64,000 nt of DNA, from assembly GCF_033978785.1 (NCBI RefSeq), contig NC_084735.1, forward strand, positions 66,757,843 to 66,821,842, in the 5' to 3' direction. Source of the DNA: Entelurus aequoreus (taxonomy: Eukaryota; Chordata; Actinopteri; Syngnathiformes; Syngnathidae). Each line of letters opens with the position of its first letter. Within the stretch, counting starts at the first letter, position 1. The position numbers and the translations under genes were made by a program. Shown piece by piece: positions 53,880 through 62,257 of the stretch. A model generated the notes under the pieces. That model was not told the origin of the DNA, did no database searches, and saw only the letters and a program-made list of their open reading frames with translations.

Positions 53880-56800
53880 TGTATATACATACATATATAC
53901 TGTAAACATACATACTGTATATATAAATGCTAATATATATTAGGGCTGTCAAGGGATTATTTTTTTAAATCAGATTAATCACACTCTAAACCTGTGATTA
54001 ATCATAATTATCAAAGGTTATTATTTGCTTATATAATTACAATTTGCTAAAGAAAATACCCCAATATTTGGGAACACATGCAATTAGGTCAGGGGTCGGC
54101 AACCCGCGGCTCCGGAGCCGCATGCGGCTCTTTGACCACTCTGATGCGGCTCAGCTGCATACTTGTCGACCCCCCCGATTTTACCAGGAGATTTATAGAT
54201 TTCAGTGCCTCTCCTAGATAACTCCCAGGGCAAATATAATCCTATTTTCACTCTAATTACTAAATTAAGGGCGTGCCCTAATTGCACTGCAATAATTGTC
54301 CTCTATAGCATTTACTTACAAACAGCGTGCCAGCCCGGCCACATGTTGTATGTAGCTTTTACTTGCACACGTAGGAGACAGCAAAGCATACTTAGTCATC
54401 AGCCACACAGCTTACACTGACGGTAGCCGTACCGTATAAAACAACTTTAACACTGTTACGTTACAAATATGCGCCACACTGTGAACCCACACCAAAAAGA
54501 ATGAAAAACACATTTCTGGAGGACATCCCACTGTAACATTACATAAACGCAACACAACCAATACCCAGAATCCCATGCAGCCCTAACTCTTCCGGTCTAG
54601 ATTATACACCCCCGCTACCACAAAACCCCCCCACACATCAACCCCCCCCACCCCCCCACCCCCCTCCGTGCGTCGGTTGAGCGGAAGAGTTAGTGCTGCA
54701 TGGGATTCTGGGTATTTATTGTGTTGTGTTTATGTTGTGTTACAGTGCAGATGTTCTCCAGAAATGTGTTTGTCATTCTTTTTTGGTGTGGGTTCAAAGT
54801 GTGGCGCATATTTGTAACGTAACAGTGTTAAAGTTGTTTTATACTGTACGGCTACCGTCAGTGTAAGCTGTGTGGCTGCTGAGCTAGTACGCCTTGCTGT
54901 CACTTACTTGAGCAAGCTGAAGCTGCATTCTACATGTGGCCGAGCAGATACACTGTTTGGGCAGACTATAGAGGGCACCAAAGGCAGTGCCATCACTCCC
55001 TGATATTCGGGAGTCTCCCGGAAATAATGAGAGGGTCGGCAAGTATGATGCTATCAAGCGCCATTGATTCAAATCTCGCGGGCCGCACTGACATCAAATT
55101 TCCATATTAAAGTGCTTGCCGGTGCGTGTGTCTGAGACCCCTGGTTAACATAGCACAAAGCAATTAAAGCTTTGTATGCAGTGTTTTTCATTTTAAATTT
55201 TTTTTTTTTTTTGTGGCTCCTATTATTTTCTTTAATTTGTGAAACTTGCCAAAATGGCTCTTTGAGTGGTAAAGGTTGCCGACCCATGAATTAGGTAGTC
55301 AGAATGTCATACAGGAATGTATTTTAAATGTTTTACTAAACTGCAAGTCATCGATTACACAAAACATTGTGAAAATAAGTATAGTAAAAATTCATGCATA
55401 TTTTTAAAGTATTTGTAGTTTGCATTAATCTTGGTACAGTTACTAATCGATATTGTAGTAAACACACTCATGAACAAATTAATATAGTGCACCATTTACC
55501 CTTTTTTAGTTTAAAGGCCTACTGAAATGAATTTTTTTTATTTAAACGGGAATAGCAGATCCATTCTATGTGTCGTACTTGATCATTTCGCGATATTGCC
55601 ATATTTTTGCTGAAAGAATTTAGTAGAGAAAATCGACGATAAAGTTCGCAACTTTTGCTCGCTGATTAAAAAAACCTTGCCCCTACCGGAAGTAGCGTGA
55701 CGTCACAAGCGGTAGTGCTGCTCACAATTCCCCGTTGTTTACAATGGAGCGAGAGATATTAGGAGCGAGAAAGTGACGATTACCCCATTAATTTGAGCGA
55801 GGATGAACGATTCGTGGATGAGGCACGTTAGAGTGAAGAACTAGAGGCAGTGCTGGACGTATCTTTTTTCGCTCTGACCGTAACTTAGGTACAAGCTGGC
55901 TCATTGGATTCCACACTCTCTCCTTTTTCTATTGTGGATCACGGATTTGTATTTTAAACCACCTCGGATACTATATCCTCTTGAAAATGAGAGTCGAGCA
56001 CGCGAAATGGACATTTAAAGTGACTTTTATCTCCACGACAATACATCGGTGACACACTTAGCTACTGAGCTAACGTGATAGCATTGTTCTCAAATGCAGA
56101 TAGAAACAAAAGAAATAAACCCCTGACTGGAAGGATAGACAGAAGATCAACAATACTATTAAACCATGTACATGTAACTACACGGTTACATCAACAGACG
56201 AAGCTCTTAGCATGAGCTAACGTGATAGCATCTGTCTCAAATGCAGATAGAAACAAAATAAATAAATCCCTGACTGGAAGGATAGACAGAAGATCAACAA
56301 CAATATATCAGGAGACACCGAACCAAACACTGGACATGTAAATACACGGTTAATGTGTATTCGACGCCTGTCGAAGCCCAGCAATGCTGTTGCTAACGAC
56401 GCTAACTTAACAACGGGACCTCGTCAGAGCTAAGATAAAAACATTAGCGCTCCACCTACGCCAGCCAGCCCTCCTCAGCTCATCAACACCCGTGCTCACC
56501 TGCGTTCCAGCGTTTGACGATGCGGTCGGCGGCCCGGAGACGTAGGAAGTCAAGGTGAGTTTGCCGCTTGCGCGTCTGCTATCCAAGTCAAAGTCCTCCT
56601 TGTTGTGTTGCTACAGCCAGCCGCTAATACACCGATCCCACCTACAACGTTCTTCTTTGCAGCCTCCATTGTTCATTAAACAAATTGCAAAAGATTCACC
56701 AACACAGATGTCCAGAATACTGTAGAATTTTGTCGAAGAAAACAGAGCTCTGTGTATTGTGTCCAATATGGTCCAAACACTTCCGTGGATCTCTCGACGT

Positions 56801-58827
56801 CACGCGCATACGTCATCCTCCAAAGGCGTTTTGAACCGGAAGTTTAGCGGGAAATTTAAAATTGCACTTTATAAGTTAACCCGGCCGTATTGGCATGTGT
56901 TGCAATGTTAAGATTTCATCATTGATATATAAACTATCAGACTGCGTGGTCGGTAGTAGTGGGTTTCAATAGGCCTTTAAACAGTTGTTTAAACATGGTT
57001 GATTTATATAGGCTAGTAAGGTAAAGTTTTGTACCTGACAAGTTTCGGCTATCTCCTAAGTGGTGGGACACCGTCATCCCACCACTTCAGGTGGGATGGA
57101 AAAATCCATATAACACGTCACAGACGTCACGCTAACATCTCGTGACACCTCACGTGACACCTCTGATGAAGGCTGCAAAAGCTAGGTAGCCGAAACTTGT
57201 CAGGTACAAAACTTTACCTTACTAGCCTATATAAATCAAGCATTTATAAATACACCAGTAGGCTAAATGAACCTCTTCAACATAGTTGTTTAAACAAACA
57301 CATTTCTTTACCTTTTTCAGATGACAATGCTGATCTCTTTTTTTTTTTGGTACAATGCGAGCCCAGTGCGTTGTGATTACTTACAGATGTCCAACGTTCT
57401 CCAGGAAGAAAAATAAATTCACATTCAGTCTGTATTTGCATACTTTGTTGATGCTCTTTATTTTTGTAGTACAGTTGGTTTATCCTTGCTGCAATTGTGC
57501 CTCTCCAAGGTATTGTATGACAGATCAGCTGTGGTGATATGAACGACATCTTCTTGCAGTACTTGGTCTTCATAGATGTTAGATGTCCTACATGCGGTGG
57601 CTGTCTATTTAGCAAAGGCATATGTTTAACTTAACTGTGATACTTTTGTTGACATCATTGAATCTGTAAACTTTGCCAGCGTAGCGTTCTCATCTGCTTG
57701 TTGTGACTGTAGCTAGCATTTATGACCGTGTGTTGACCTTTATGTTATATATATATATGCCGAATGGAAGACGCTGTTAGGCTGCATTTGGCCCAAGGGG
57801 CATAGTTTGGACAACCCTGTTTTAGAGTCTTTCCAGTATGTTTGATTGACTCTTGTGCTCAGATCTTACAAAGTAATTGATAAAAAAAGGTACAGCATAC
57901 AGTACAGGCCAAACGTTTGGACACACCTTCTCCTCATTCAATGTGTTTTCTTTATTTTCCTGATTATTTACATTGTAGATTGTCACTGAAGGCATCAAAA
58001 CTAAGTTATGTACTTAACAAAAAAGGTGAATTAACTGAAAACATGTTTTGTGTTCTAGTTTCTTCAAAATAGCCACCCTTTGCTCTGATTACTGCTTTGC
58101 ACACTCTTGGCATTCTCTCGATTAGCTTCAAGCACACCTGTGAAGTGAAAACCATTTCAGGTGACTACCTCTTGAAGCTCATTGAGAGAATGCCAAAAGT
58201 GTGTGAAAAAGTAATCAGAGCAAAGGGTGGCTATTTTGAAGAAACTTCAATATAAAACATGTTTTCAGTTATTTCACCTTTTTTATAAGTGCATAATTCC
58301 ACATGTGTTCATTCATAGTTTTGATGCCTTCAGTGACGATCTACAATGTAAATAGTCATTAAAATAAAGAAAACCCATTGAATGAGAAGGTGTGTCCAAA
58401 CTTTTGGCCTGTACTGTGCATTCCTCATTGCCACACTGAATGGACATTTGGCAAAATAAATTTAATTCGGCAGCAGTCTTGGTACAGAATGTTTGTGTTT
58501 TTTGCATGCAAACCTCGTTTGACCTTGTTTTTAAAAACTTTGCTTGCAGATGTTTCACATGCTTTTCCATGGTATGGAAATATGACTCTAGTGCGTAGAT
58601 TGCCTACAGATCACTTGCATAAATAACTGTCTATTTCCTGTCACTCATGCTTCGATAGGGGCCAGATTAATTTGTTCCCATTAACAGTCTGAATGTTGTC
58701 GTCATGTTTGCACTTGTCTCATTGCTGCAGGGGACAGCAGTGTTCTGGTATAATCTCTTCAAAAGTGGGGAAGGAGATTATAGGACGAGACATGCAGCCT
58801 GTCCTGTTTTAGTGGGAAGCAAATGGG
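31438..58827 (+). CDS. p4ha2: p4ha2: collagen prolyl 4-hydroxylase subunit alpha-2 (whole visible gene, 3' truncated by window)
   Basis: The product is the catalytic alpha-2 subunit of the alpha2beta2 enzyme (beta is protein disulfide isomerase) that hydroxylates prolines in X-Pro-Gly of procollagen in the ER lumen, using Fe(II), 2-oxoglutarate, oxygen and ascorbate. The exons below join in phase to 514 complete codons of roughly 535. In order: signal peptide (1-22), N-terminal dimerisation region, peptide-substrate-binding TPR region (about 160-240), variable linker, catalytic double-stranded beta helix. The iron ligands are H434 and D436 (EPHFDF) and H503 (TRHAAC); K513 (GSKW) should bind 2-oxoglutarate. 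Sequence choices (RAGGNLRYFE, EEDEWDSPHIVRY, LARATVRDPKTGVLT) fit P4HA2, not P4HA1. The last exon, expected to encode VSNKW and the C-terminus, is not found before position 64000. Confidence 0.95.
31812..31908 (+). CDS. p4ha2: p4ha2 exon 2 (residues 29-61)
   Basis: The acceptor is ACCCACAG and the donor AAAG|GTACAG. It encodes GQMTDLLYTEKELVHSLREY and IKAEESKLAEVKR, the start of the N-terminal coiled-coil dimerisation region. Ends in phase 2. Confidence 0.95.
32130..32540 (-). repeat. Possible LINE 3' end, inverted
   Basis: On the minus strand the sequence ends in TTCAAATAAAGGAAAAAAAT and an A-rich run, as a retroposon tail would. No coding part is present. Weak call. Confidence 0.3.
32825..33297. 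mobile_element. TTAA-flanked (piggyBac-like) MITE, family IV
   Basis: Ends AGGGGACCTATGATGA and TCATTATAGGTCCCCT (one mismatch in 16) flanked by TTAA (32821-32824, 33298-33301). 473 bp in p4ha2 intron 2, no frame. Confidence 0.75.
33636..33787 (+). CDS. p4ha2: p4ha2 exon 3 (residues 61-112)
   Basis: The acceptor is GGTTTAAG, pyrimidine-poor, and the donor ATG|GTAGGA is weak. It encodes WAKKLDDQTKV, DPEGFLAHPVNAYKLMKRLN and TEWSQLENLVLQNPSD. Protein continuity makes the boundaries secure. Confidence 0.93.
33788..34706. other. p4ha2: p4ha2 intron 3, first part
   Basis: No named repeat or frame. A CA-rich patch (ACACACAGACACAAACACAC) lies at about 34425-34445. Confidence 0.4.
35095..35376. mobile_element. 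hAT MITE (CAGTGGTCCCCAACC ends)
   Basis: Ends CAGTGGTCCCCAACC and GGTTGGGGACCACTG with perfect duplication ATTTAAGG (35087-35094, 35377-35384). 282 bp with T- and A-rich interior. Confidence 0.9.
35480..35770 (+). repeat. Interspersed repeat, likely LINE 5'/3' fragment
   Basis: Contains ATCAGAATCAGAATAGTTTT, TGTGCCTGATGGCCGAGGGG and GTTCAGGTGGCGGGAGGTGT, a block that is common in teleost genomes. No frame survives. Confidence 0.4.
36471..36590 (+). repeat. Tandem repeat, about 41-bp unit
   Basis: GCAGCATTGTCCCACCCACA ... CATCTGATTGGTACACAC occurs twice head to tail and a third time in decayed form. It lies within the hAT relic. Confidence 0.85.
36950..37320 (+). repeat. Degenerate tandem repeat, about 110-bp unit
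   Basis: TTGTATTGGATGTTTATCTT and TTTTGCACATTTTA recur three to four times with AATATT / TTACTTTTG spacers. Low-complexity and AT-rich. Confidence 0.65.
38040..38300 (+). repeat. GCTAGC-rich minisatellite
   Basis: Eight or more degenerate units of about 28-34 bases around GCTAATCGCTAGCTGACAAC. Several units centre on the palindrome GCTAGC. Within a hAT element in p4ha2 intron 3. Confidence 0.75.
38614..39185. mobile_element. hAT MITE (CATACTTGCCAACC ends), complete
   Basis: Ends CATACTTGCCAACC and GGTTGGCAAGTATG with perfect duplication CCTTGCAG (38606-38613, 39186-39193). Interior begins TTTTTCCGGGAGACTCCCG and carries AACAAGAATGACAAACACAT. The left half of this family forms the foldbacks at 44211-45212 and 54158-55047. 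Confidence 0.85.
39349..39486 (+). CDS. p4ha2: p4ha2 exon 4 (residues 112-158)
   Basis: The acceptor is TTTGTCCAG. It encodes FISNMTLHRQFFP (with a conserved N-glycosylation site NMT), then GAAKALMRLQDTYRLD and KGKLPG. The donor G|GTACGT is chosen by phase. The 5.6-kb intron before it is packed with transposons. Confidence 0.94.
39590..39875 (-). repeat. tRNA-derived SINE, family 2, copy 2, 51 bp upstream of p4ha2 exon 5
   Basis: Differs from 30232-30515 at only a handful of positions. The head end lies 51 bases from the 3' splice site of p4ha2 exon 5, so the branch-point region lies in or beside the SINE border. Confidence 0.85.
39927..40166 (+). CDS. p4ha2: p4ha2 exon 5 (residues 158-238): peptide-binding TPR region
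   Basis: The acceptor is TTGACCCAG and the donor TTG|GTAAGA. It encodes MLSVDDCFDMGKTAYNDADY, then YHAVLWLQQSLKQLDAGEE and LDYLSYSVYQMGDLSRAVEL. The regularly placed tyrosines (ADYYHAV, LDYLSYSVYQ) match the collagen-peptide-binding groove of P4HA. Confidence 0.95.
40528..40730 (+). CDS. p4ha2: p4ha2 exon 6 (residues 238-305)
   Basis: The acceptor is TATTGACAG and the donor ATG|GTGAGG. It encodes DPSHQRAGGNLRYFERLL, a variable Glu/Lys-rich linker, and LPERDIYEALCRGEGVKM. Phase 0 at the end. Confidence 0.95.
40731..41709. other. p4ha2: p4ha2 intron 6, hAT-like scraps
   Basis: At 41085-41300 AAGGCTGCATGATTATGGC and TAATTGTCCAGCTCTA resemble hAT ends facing each other; at 40900-40970 GATATCGGCTTGCATC is another scrap. 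Neither could be delimited. Confidence 0.35.
41710..43915 (+). mobile_element. L2-like LINE relic (reverse transcriptase remnants)
   Basis: Frames broken by many stops and shifts read NLDAGTFNNYRPVSNLPFLG, then QKLFKQLFDFFNKCNILEKF and QSGF (fingers/palm of reverse transcriptase), SYVDDT (catalytic box, followed at once by a stop), and near the end YYGPRLWNSLPEDLRAAENV, the usual C-terminus of L2-clade elements. 5' truncated, dead. In p4ha2 intron 6. Confidence 0.8.
43920..44077. mobile_element. TTAA-family I element, right-hand fragment
   Basis: AACATAATCTTTGCGCAATT and GTAGACCACAAGGAAGTGTT match 9780-9870; it ends GATCCCT|TTAA and a hAT has inserted exactly at that end. The left part is absent. 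Confidence 0.5.
44085..45303. mobile_element. hAT element (CAGGGGTCTCAAACTC ends) with foldback palindrome
   Basis: Ends CAGGGGTCTCAAACTC and GTCTGAGACCCCTG with perfect duplication CTTTAAGT (44077-44084, 45304-45311). The interior is an inverted repeat: arm 44211-44678, spacer of about 76 bases of G/C-run sequence, arm 44755-45212. Both arms are the left half of the CATACTTGCC family. The mirror frames (GADVLPKCVCHSCLVWVHSV) on opposite strands are by-products. Confidence 0.88.
45312..45881. other. p4ha2: p4ha2 intron 6, 3' end
   Basis: No feature recognised apart from the exon 7 acceptor. Confidence 0.4.
45882..46058 (+). CDS. p4ha2: p4ha2 exon 7 (residues 306-364)
   Basis: The acceptor is TTTTGAACAG and the donor AGG|GTGAGG. 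It encodes TEARQSRLFCRYQDG, MEEDEWDSPHIVRYLHALSD and IKKIKEMAKPR, the entry to the catalytic domain. 59 codons, phase 0. The 5.2-kb intron before it holds an L2 relic and a foldback hAT. Confidence 0.95.
46091..46910. mobile_element. Tc1/mariner-type MITE (CAGTGGAACCTCGATT ends)
   Basis: Ends CAGTGGAACCTCGATT and AATCGAGGTTACACTG flanked by TA. The left end is duplicated in tandem (46091-46110, 46109-46128). It begins 33 bases after p4ha2 exon 7. Related fragments are at about 63005-63140. Confidence 0.75.
46964..47034 (+). CDS. p4ha2: p4ha2 exon 8 (residues 365-388)
   Basis: The acceptor is TCTTCTGTTAAG and the donor AAAG|GTGACT. It encodes LARATVRDPKTGVLTTANYR and VSKS, the best P4HA2-specific block. 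Ends in phase 2. Confidence 0.95.
47311..47410 (+). CDS. p4ha2: p4ha2 exon 9 (residues 388-421)
   Basis: The acceptor is ATTACATTAG and the donor CAG|GTAACG. It encodes AWLEEEDGPVIARVNQRIQD and ITGLTVDTAELLQ. Confidence 0.95.
47628..47681 (+). CDS. p4ha2: p4ha2 exon 10 (residues 422-439): iron-binding HxD
   Basis: The acceptor is CGACTAG and the donor AGG|GTGAGT. It encodes VANYGVGGQYEPHFDFSR. H434 and D436 are the first two Fe(II) ligands. 54 nt, phase 0 at both ends. Confidence 0.96.
47682..49547. other. p4ha2: p4ha2 intron 10
   Basis: AT-rich. A hAT-type right end TAATCGTTGCAGCCCTA lies at about 49211-49228 without an identified left partner. No other feature. Confidence 0.4.
49548..49607 (+). 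CDS. p4ha2: p4ha2 exon 11a, mutually exclusive (RPFDSNLK form)
   Basis: The acceptor is TGTTGCAG and the donor TAC|GTAAGT. Twenty codons: RPFDSNLKVDGNRLATF then LNY. Phase 0 at both ends. Human P4HA2 isoform with RPFDSGLK is its counterpart. Confidence 0.92.
49668..49733 (+). CDS. p4ha2: p4ha2 exon 11b, mutually exclusive (KDEPDAFK form)
   Basis: The acceptor is ATCTTCATAG and the donor TAT|GTGAGT. Twenty-two codons: KDEPDAFKRLGTGNRVATF then LNY. It replaces exon 11a in the reading frame and shares the C-terminal half GNRxATFLNY. It begins 60 bases after the end of 11a. The KDEPDAFK form is the more P4HA1-like one. Confidence 0.92.
50464..50532 (+). CDS. p4ha2: p4ha2 exon 12 (residues 460-482)
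   Basis: The acceptor is CCTCCCCAG and the donor AAG|GTAATA. It encodes MSDVEAGGATVFPDFGAVIQ then PKK. Mammalian P4HA1 and P4HA2 have Trp where this has Gln (VIQPKK). Confidence 0.95.
50749..53763 (+). mobile_element. hAT transposon (CAGGGGTCACCAACG ends) split by a LINE, with transposase C-terminus
   Basis: Ends CAGGGGTCACCAACG and GGTTGGTGACCCCTG with perfect duplication CTATATAC (50741-50748, 53764-53771). At 53103-53267 on + a frame reads CESAFSDMNFIKNKHRTRLT and then ...NSMQCQASH stop, the C-terminal hAT dimerisation region of the ZBED5/SCAND3-like group. Its upstream part was replaced by the LINE at 51200-53095. Confidence 0.82.
51200..53095 (-). mobile_element. L1-like (Tx1/L1 group) LINE, 5' truncated, 3' half of ORF2
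   Basis: On the minus strand the frame 53085-52429 reads QQSGLKLNYDKCKMLRIG, LTLYGKMSIANSLIIPQF and FDFVWNGKPEKIKRKVLY, the palm/thumb and post-RT region of L1-type ORF2. It continues through frames 52390-51977 and 52002-51730 to a Cys cluster CRFCCEEPESPC and 51790-51371. Several frameshifts and stops make it inactive. The 3' region has a 90-base tandem duplication (51255-51345 and 51390-51485). Confidence 0.8.
53780..53890. repeat. (TA)n microsatellite
   Basis: An almost pure TA run just outside the right target duplication of the preceding hAT, with ACTGTATATA caps. Confidence 0.95.
54090..55288. mobile_element. hAT element (CAGGGGTCGGCAACC ends) with foldback palindrome
   Basis: Ends CAGGGGTCGGCAACC and GGTTGCCGACCCATG with perfect duplication AATTAGGT (54082-54089, 55289-55296). 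The interior is an inverted repeat: arms about 54158-54650 and 54672-55047, each with the CATACTTG end outermost, as in 44085-45303 although the hAT shell is a different family. Confidence 0.85.
55515..56976 (+). mobile_element. TTAA-flanked element, family III, copy 2
   Basis: Same ends and TTAA flanks (55511-55514, 56977-56980) as 23315-24805, same order of interior blocks (GATGAACGATTCGTGGATGA, TATTGTGGATCACGGATTTG, CTTCTTTGCAG). It has an in-frame stop in the counterpart of the long frame just after GTGGATGAGGCACG, plus an internal duplication of GACTGGAAGGATAGACAGAA (56126 and 56271 areas). It lies in p4ha2 intron 12. Confidence 0.65.
57001..57238 (+). mobile_element. Short inverted-repeat element with hammerhead-like centre (copy B)
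   Basis: Arms 57001-57051 and 57188-57238 are perfect inverted repeats over 51 bases (GATTTATATAGGCTAGTAAG...). The interior differs between the strands: a perfect 11-bp hairpin AAGTGGTGGGA / TCCCACCACTT at 57058-57087, then a hammerhead-like core at 57159-57205 that runs into the right arm. No coding capacity. No clear target duplication. Confidence 0.6.
57159..57205 (+). ncRNA. Hammerhead-ribozyme-like motif, intact core
   Basis: In order: ACCT (57159-57162); core CTGATGA (57163-57169); GGCT (57171-57174) and AGCC (57188-57191) able to form stem II around a 13-base loop; core GAAAC (57192-57196); GTC (57199-57201) as cleavage triplet; AGGT (57202-57205), the exact complement of the first ACCT, as stem I. 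This is type I hammerhead order. Stem III would be only AC/GT with a TT loop, so it could work only as a dimer if at all. An extra A at 57170 is a departure. Activity is untested. Confidence 0.4.
57900..58416. mobile_element. Tc1/mariner-type MITE (CAGTACAGGCCAAA ends), long internal palindrome
   Basis: Ends CAGTACAGGCCAAACGTTTG and CAAACTTTTGGCCTGTACTG, TA on the left, decayed TG on the right. Inner blocks TTTCTTCAAAATAGCCACCC and GGGTGGCTATTTTGAAGAAA are also inverted, so nearly the whole 517 bp can fold. Confidence 0.8.
58731..58827 (+). CDS. p4ha2: p4ha2 exon 13 (residues 483-514): third iron ligand and 2-oxoglutarate lysine
   Basis: The acceptor is TTGCTGCAG and the donor TGGG|GTAAGT. 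It encodes GTAVFWYNLFKSGEGDYRTR, then HAACPVLVGSKW. H503 is the third iron ligand and K513 the 2-oxoglutarate anchor. It ends in phase 1, one base into the next codon, so at least one more exon is needed. Confidence 0.96.
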
Positions 58828-59420
58828 GTAAGTAAAGTTGGCCTAGTATGACTTCTAAAAGTATGCATTTAAGAATGTATTCAAAAAGTGTTTGAGTGCT
58901 TTGGAGTATAAACATAGTGTAACCTTGAAAATCAAACATAATCAGTTCTCTAACACTGCTTGATTTACCGTAAATTGTGATTTGAGAACGAACCATGGGC
59001 CGTAATGTAAAGTAATTTTAGGCCCCTTTTTATTGAAGCATTATTTTAACATTCCTAACAATCCTGAAAGTATAAAGTTAAGCACTGTGAAATTCAACAA
59101 AAATAAAATAAAACTATGGTGATATCTGTGTTTTCGTACGCCCCACTTTACGTATGATTCAGTTTTCTGAAATTCTTGCCAAAAATGTGTACAGGTTTTC
59201 GTATATTGTCTCAGTTATCGTACAGCCAAAAATTCCGCCTAAAAAAACTAGCATTGCATGAAATTTTGTGGCTGAGCAAAGAATCCCACATGTTGGTGAC
59301 TCAGTCTCTGTACATTTTTTAAATAGACTACGACTGCGATAAAACCCGCAATTGGGCCAAAGAAAGTTGCGAGTTTGGGCATATTGTTATCGGGCTGCAA
59401 AGTTTCGACAGTATGATGTA

Positions 59421-59745
59421 GGGTGTAGGGGTGCAACGATTAGTTGACATTGTCGACAATAAAATTTGGCGTTGACAATTGTATTTGTCAAAAATAGTCG
59501 TAACATCATCACTTGTTTTTCCGGGCGGAAGCGAGTCCGCGCCGCCACTCGCAAAAACATTGCCAGTGAAAACATGTATAGTGTTGGAACCTTTTCCTTC
59601 TATTTTTGTTAATGACATGAATATCTTGCTCAGTTTGCAAAGTGGACCTTGTTTTTATGGCAGTACATCTGTGATACGCAAACATTTAAAGCAGAGGCAT
59701 GATGTCGGGCGTCTGGAGGGGGGATGCGGTCTGAACTTGGTAAGA
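59421..59745 (+). mobile_element. hAT relic with BED-finger fragment
   Basis: Starts near GTAGGGGTGCAACGATTAGT, a usual hAT left end, and includes a frame YGSTSVIRKHLKQRHDVG, the H-containing half of a BED finger; the CSVCKVDL half is one frame off. No right end found. Confidence 0.55.
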
Positions 59746-60991
59746 GTGTTAGCTTGTACCTTGCTAACAAGTGTAGGACAAAGTTGTATTAGAAATAACT
59801 AACTATCATTTTAGCCAAAGGCATCCCGCTAAACTTTGTCTAAATCAATTCAAGTACTTTTTAAAGCAGGGTCAATTTGCAATGCAATAAAAAAGGCATA
59901 AAAACAAATGCTAATATCGCACGCACACACAGACAGACATAAGGCACCAATGCGGAGGTATCATAAGATTGAACACACAATCTATTAGATCGCTAACATG
60001 TTAAGAATTAATCAACGATACAATTCTATGCATTGAGTCTGTTAGAATGCTAAAACTGCCAGGAGTTCATCAATTGTCAATAATCAGTGTGCAGCATTTT
60101 AGCCACATCATCACAAAATGCTTTTTTTATTTCTGAGAAAGTTAGATTTGATGGTTTGTTGTTTGTTTTTATTGAAGCTATTTTAACTGTTTCTTTTATA
60201 CATAAAAACAAGGTTAATTGTTTTTTTTTGGCACATTGCCTTTACACATTTTATTAGATATTTAAATTTTTGTAACAGCTGAATGAGAAGCAGTTACAGT
60301 ATAAATAAATAGTCATGAATGAATTAGTCATCTTTATTTGTAAGCAAAGTAATTATTATAGTAATTCATTGAATTACTAACATAATTAGTTTTTAATAAA
60401 TGTAATTGATTACTGGGGAAAGTAATTATTGTGTTGATAAAAAAAAACTTCAACCACTTGTGTGTGTGCCTTTAAATGGCGGTACCTGTTACTAAGTGAC
60501 TCGCAACATTAGCAAGAGAGCCAGAAGGTGCAGCAAGTTTATGGCGACTGGGGCCAACGTGTCTGAACAATCTGTGGTTTTAGAAGGCACACAAAATAAA
60601 TCTAAATATGTTTTCACCTAGCAGGCAGCTACAGTTGTCATTTATCTAGTCTTCCATATATTTATACCGTGCAACATCCAAAAACTGAAAATGATGAAAC
60701 AATGCGTACGTCTTGGCTTATGGCCGCAACCTTTGACCGTACAAGTGCGAGGCATGATTTATAAACGAGCACAAACTTTTACCAACTCAGGGACAACGCA
60801 GCAGCTCAGTTGGTCAAGAGCTGCAGTAGCTACGTTACCTCCATGGTAGAGGCACCGTGTTACTAAATAGTTCCTCGGGGTTAGCTCGTACAATAACAAT
60901 GTCGCTTTTACTTCGTTAATATACAGGTCACGACATGTAAATGGAGTATTGTTGGTGGTTTTTGGATGCTTTTTAAGAAAGCTTTATAGAC

Positions 60992-61514
60992 CAGTGTTTT
61001 TCAACCTCTGTGCCGCGGCACACTGGTGTACCGTGAGATATTGTCTGGTGTGCCGTGGGAGATTACGTAATTTCACCTAATTGGATTAAAAAAATAATTT
61101 TTTGCAAACCAGTAATTATAGTCTGCAAATGATGTGTTGTTGTTGACAGATTGCTGGACGACAGCAAAGACTTACAGCTTGTGGAGCCGCAGACGGCGTC
61201 CACAAAGTACATCCGTACATGACATGACAATGAACATCAAAATAGGAGCGCAAGACAAAAACAAAAACACCAAAAAACTCCAAATAAGTCACGGCGTGAT
61301 GTGACAGGTCATGACAGTACACCTACTTTGAGACAAGAGCTATAGTGAAGCATGGTTGGTTATGGTTTGAATATCCAACAATTGCGATAATAACTTTTTA
61401 TTGTCAATATTGGCTGCTGAGTTTAATTTTTTTATGTTTTCTGCTCGTGGTGTGCCTCAAAAATTTTTAAATGAAAAAAATGTGCCTTGGCTCAGAAAAG
61501 GTTGAAAAACACTG
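60992..61514. mobile_element. hAT non-autonomous element (family CAGTGTTTTT), short copy
   Basis: Ends CAGTGTTTTTCAACC and GGTTGAAAAACACTG with target duplication TTATAGAC (60984-60991 and 61515-61522). It shares the interior block GACGACAGCAAAGACTTACA with 7030-7846 but lacks about 300 bases. It sits inside a TTAA-family fragment that resumes after it. Confidence 0.88.
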
Positions 61515-62257
61515 TTATAGACTGATTAGATTACTCCCATTAGCTACACTGTTAGCAGGCTCATCATGTGTTTTTTCCAATTTAGAATGCACAAAAAGGA
61601 GAAAGACATACAGTATATGTTCTTGTCTCACATAAGTATTGTGAATGATAGATAACATTGAAAAAAAAAAGTGCAACTGTTCAGTAAAATAAATCTTGCT
61701 ATCCAATATGTAAATCTGCCTACGTTGTACTATAGGTTTTTCTGTCACACTACAGTAAGTTACATTTCTGGTGGTGGCACTTTTCCTCTGCACTGGTACA
61801 CTTCACACATAAAATCAAAGCAAAACACACCATCTTTGTGGACAAAACACTATGTTTTACTAAACTTTGAGGTAATTTTTTCCAAAAATGTTCGATCGCA
61901 CTTCAAATTGTAAATTTTTTGTGCTGTTTAACCCCCCAAAAAATAAGTGTCTGGTTGTCTTTGACTCAGTGGAAAATTACTGTGAATCCTGTCAGCATAT
62001 GTGTGAATTGAAATGTTGTTTTGTAAGGTGTCCAAGGCTTCTTGGCTCTTCTTGCAGCCAAGAATTTTTTTTATAACATTATCTCTTGGCCCTTGGGTGT
62101 TTCTGAGGAATCCAGCTGCACGTGTGGCTGTGCAATAAAAAGTTTAGTATTGTACAGCAGAACATTCATAACGTTAAAAATAATTTCTTAAAATAACGCA
62201 CAAGCCAAACTAATATAATTAAAATGTCAGGAGTCCGGATTTTTTCACAATAAAGGC

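Noticed and set aside
53751..53952. Frames across 53.75-53.95 kb
   Set aside because: Microsatellite translation.
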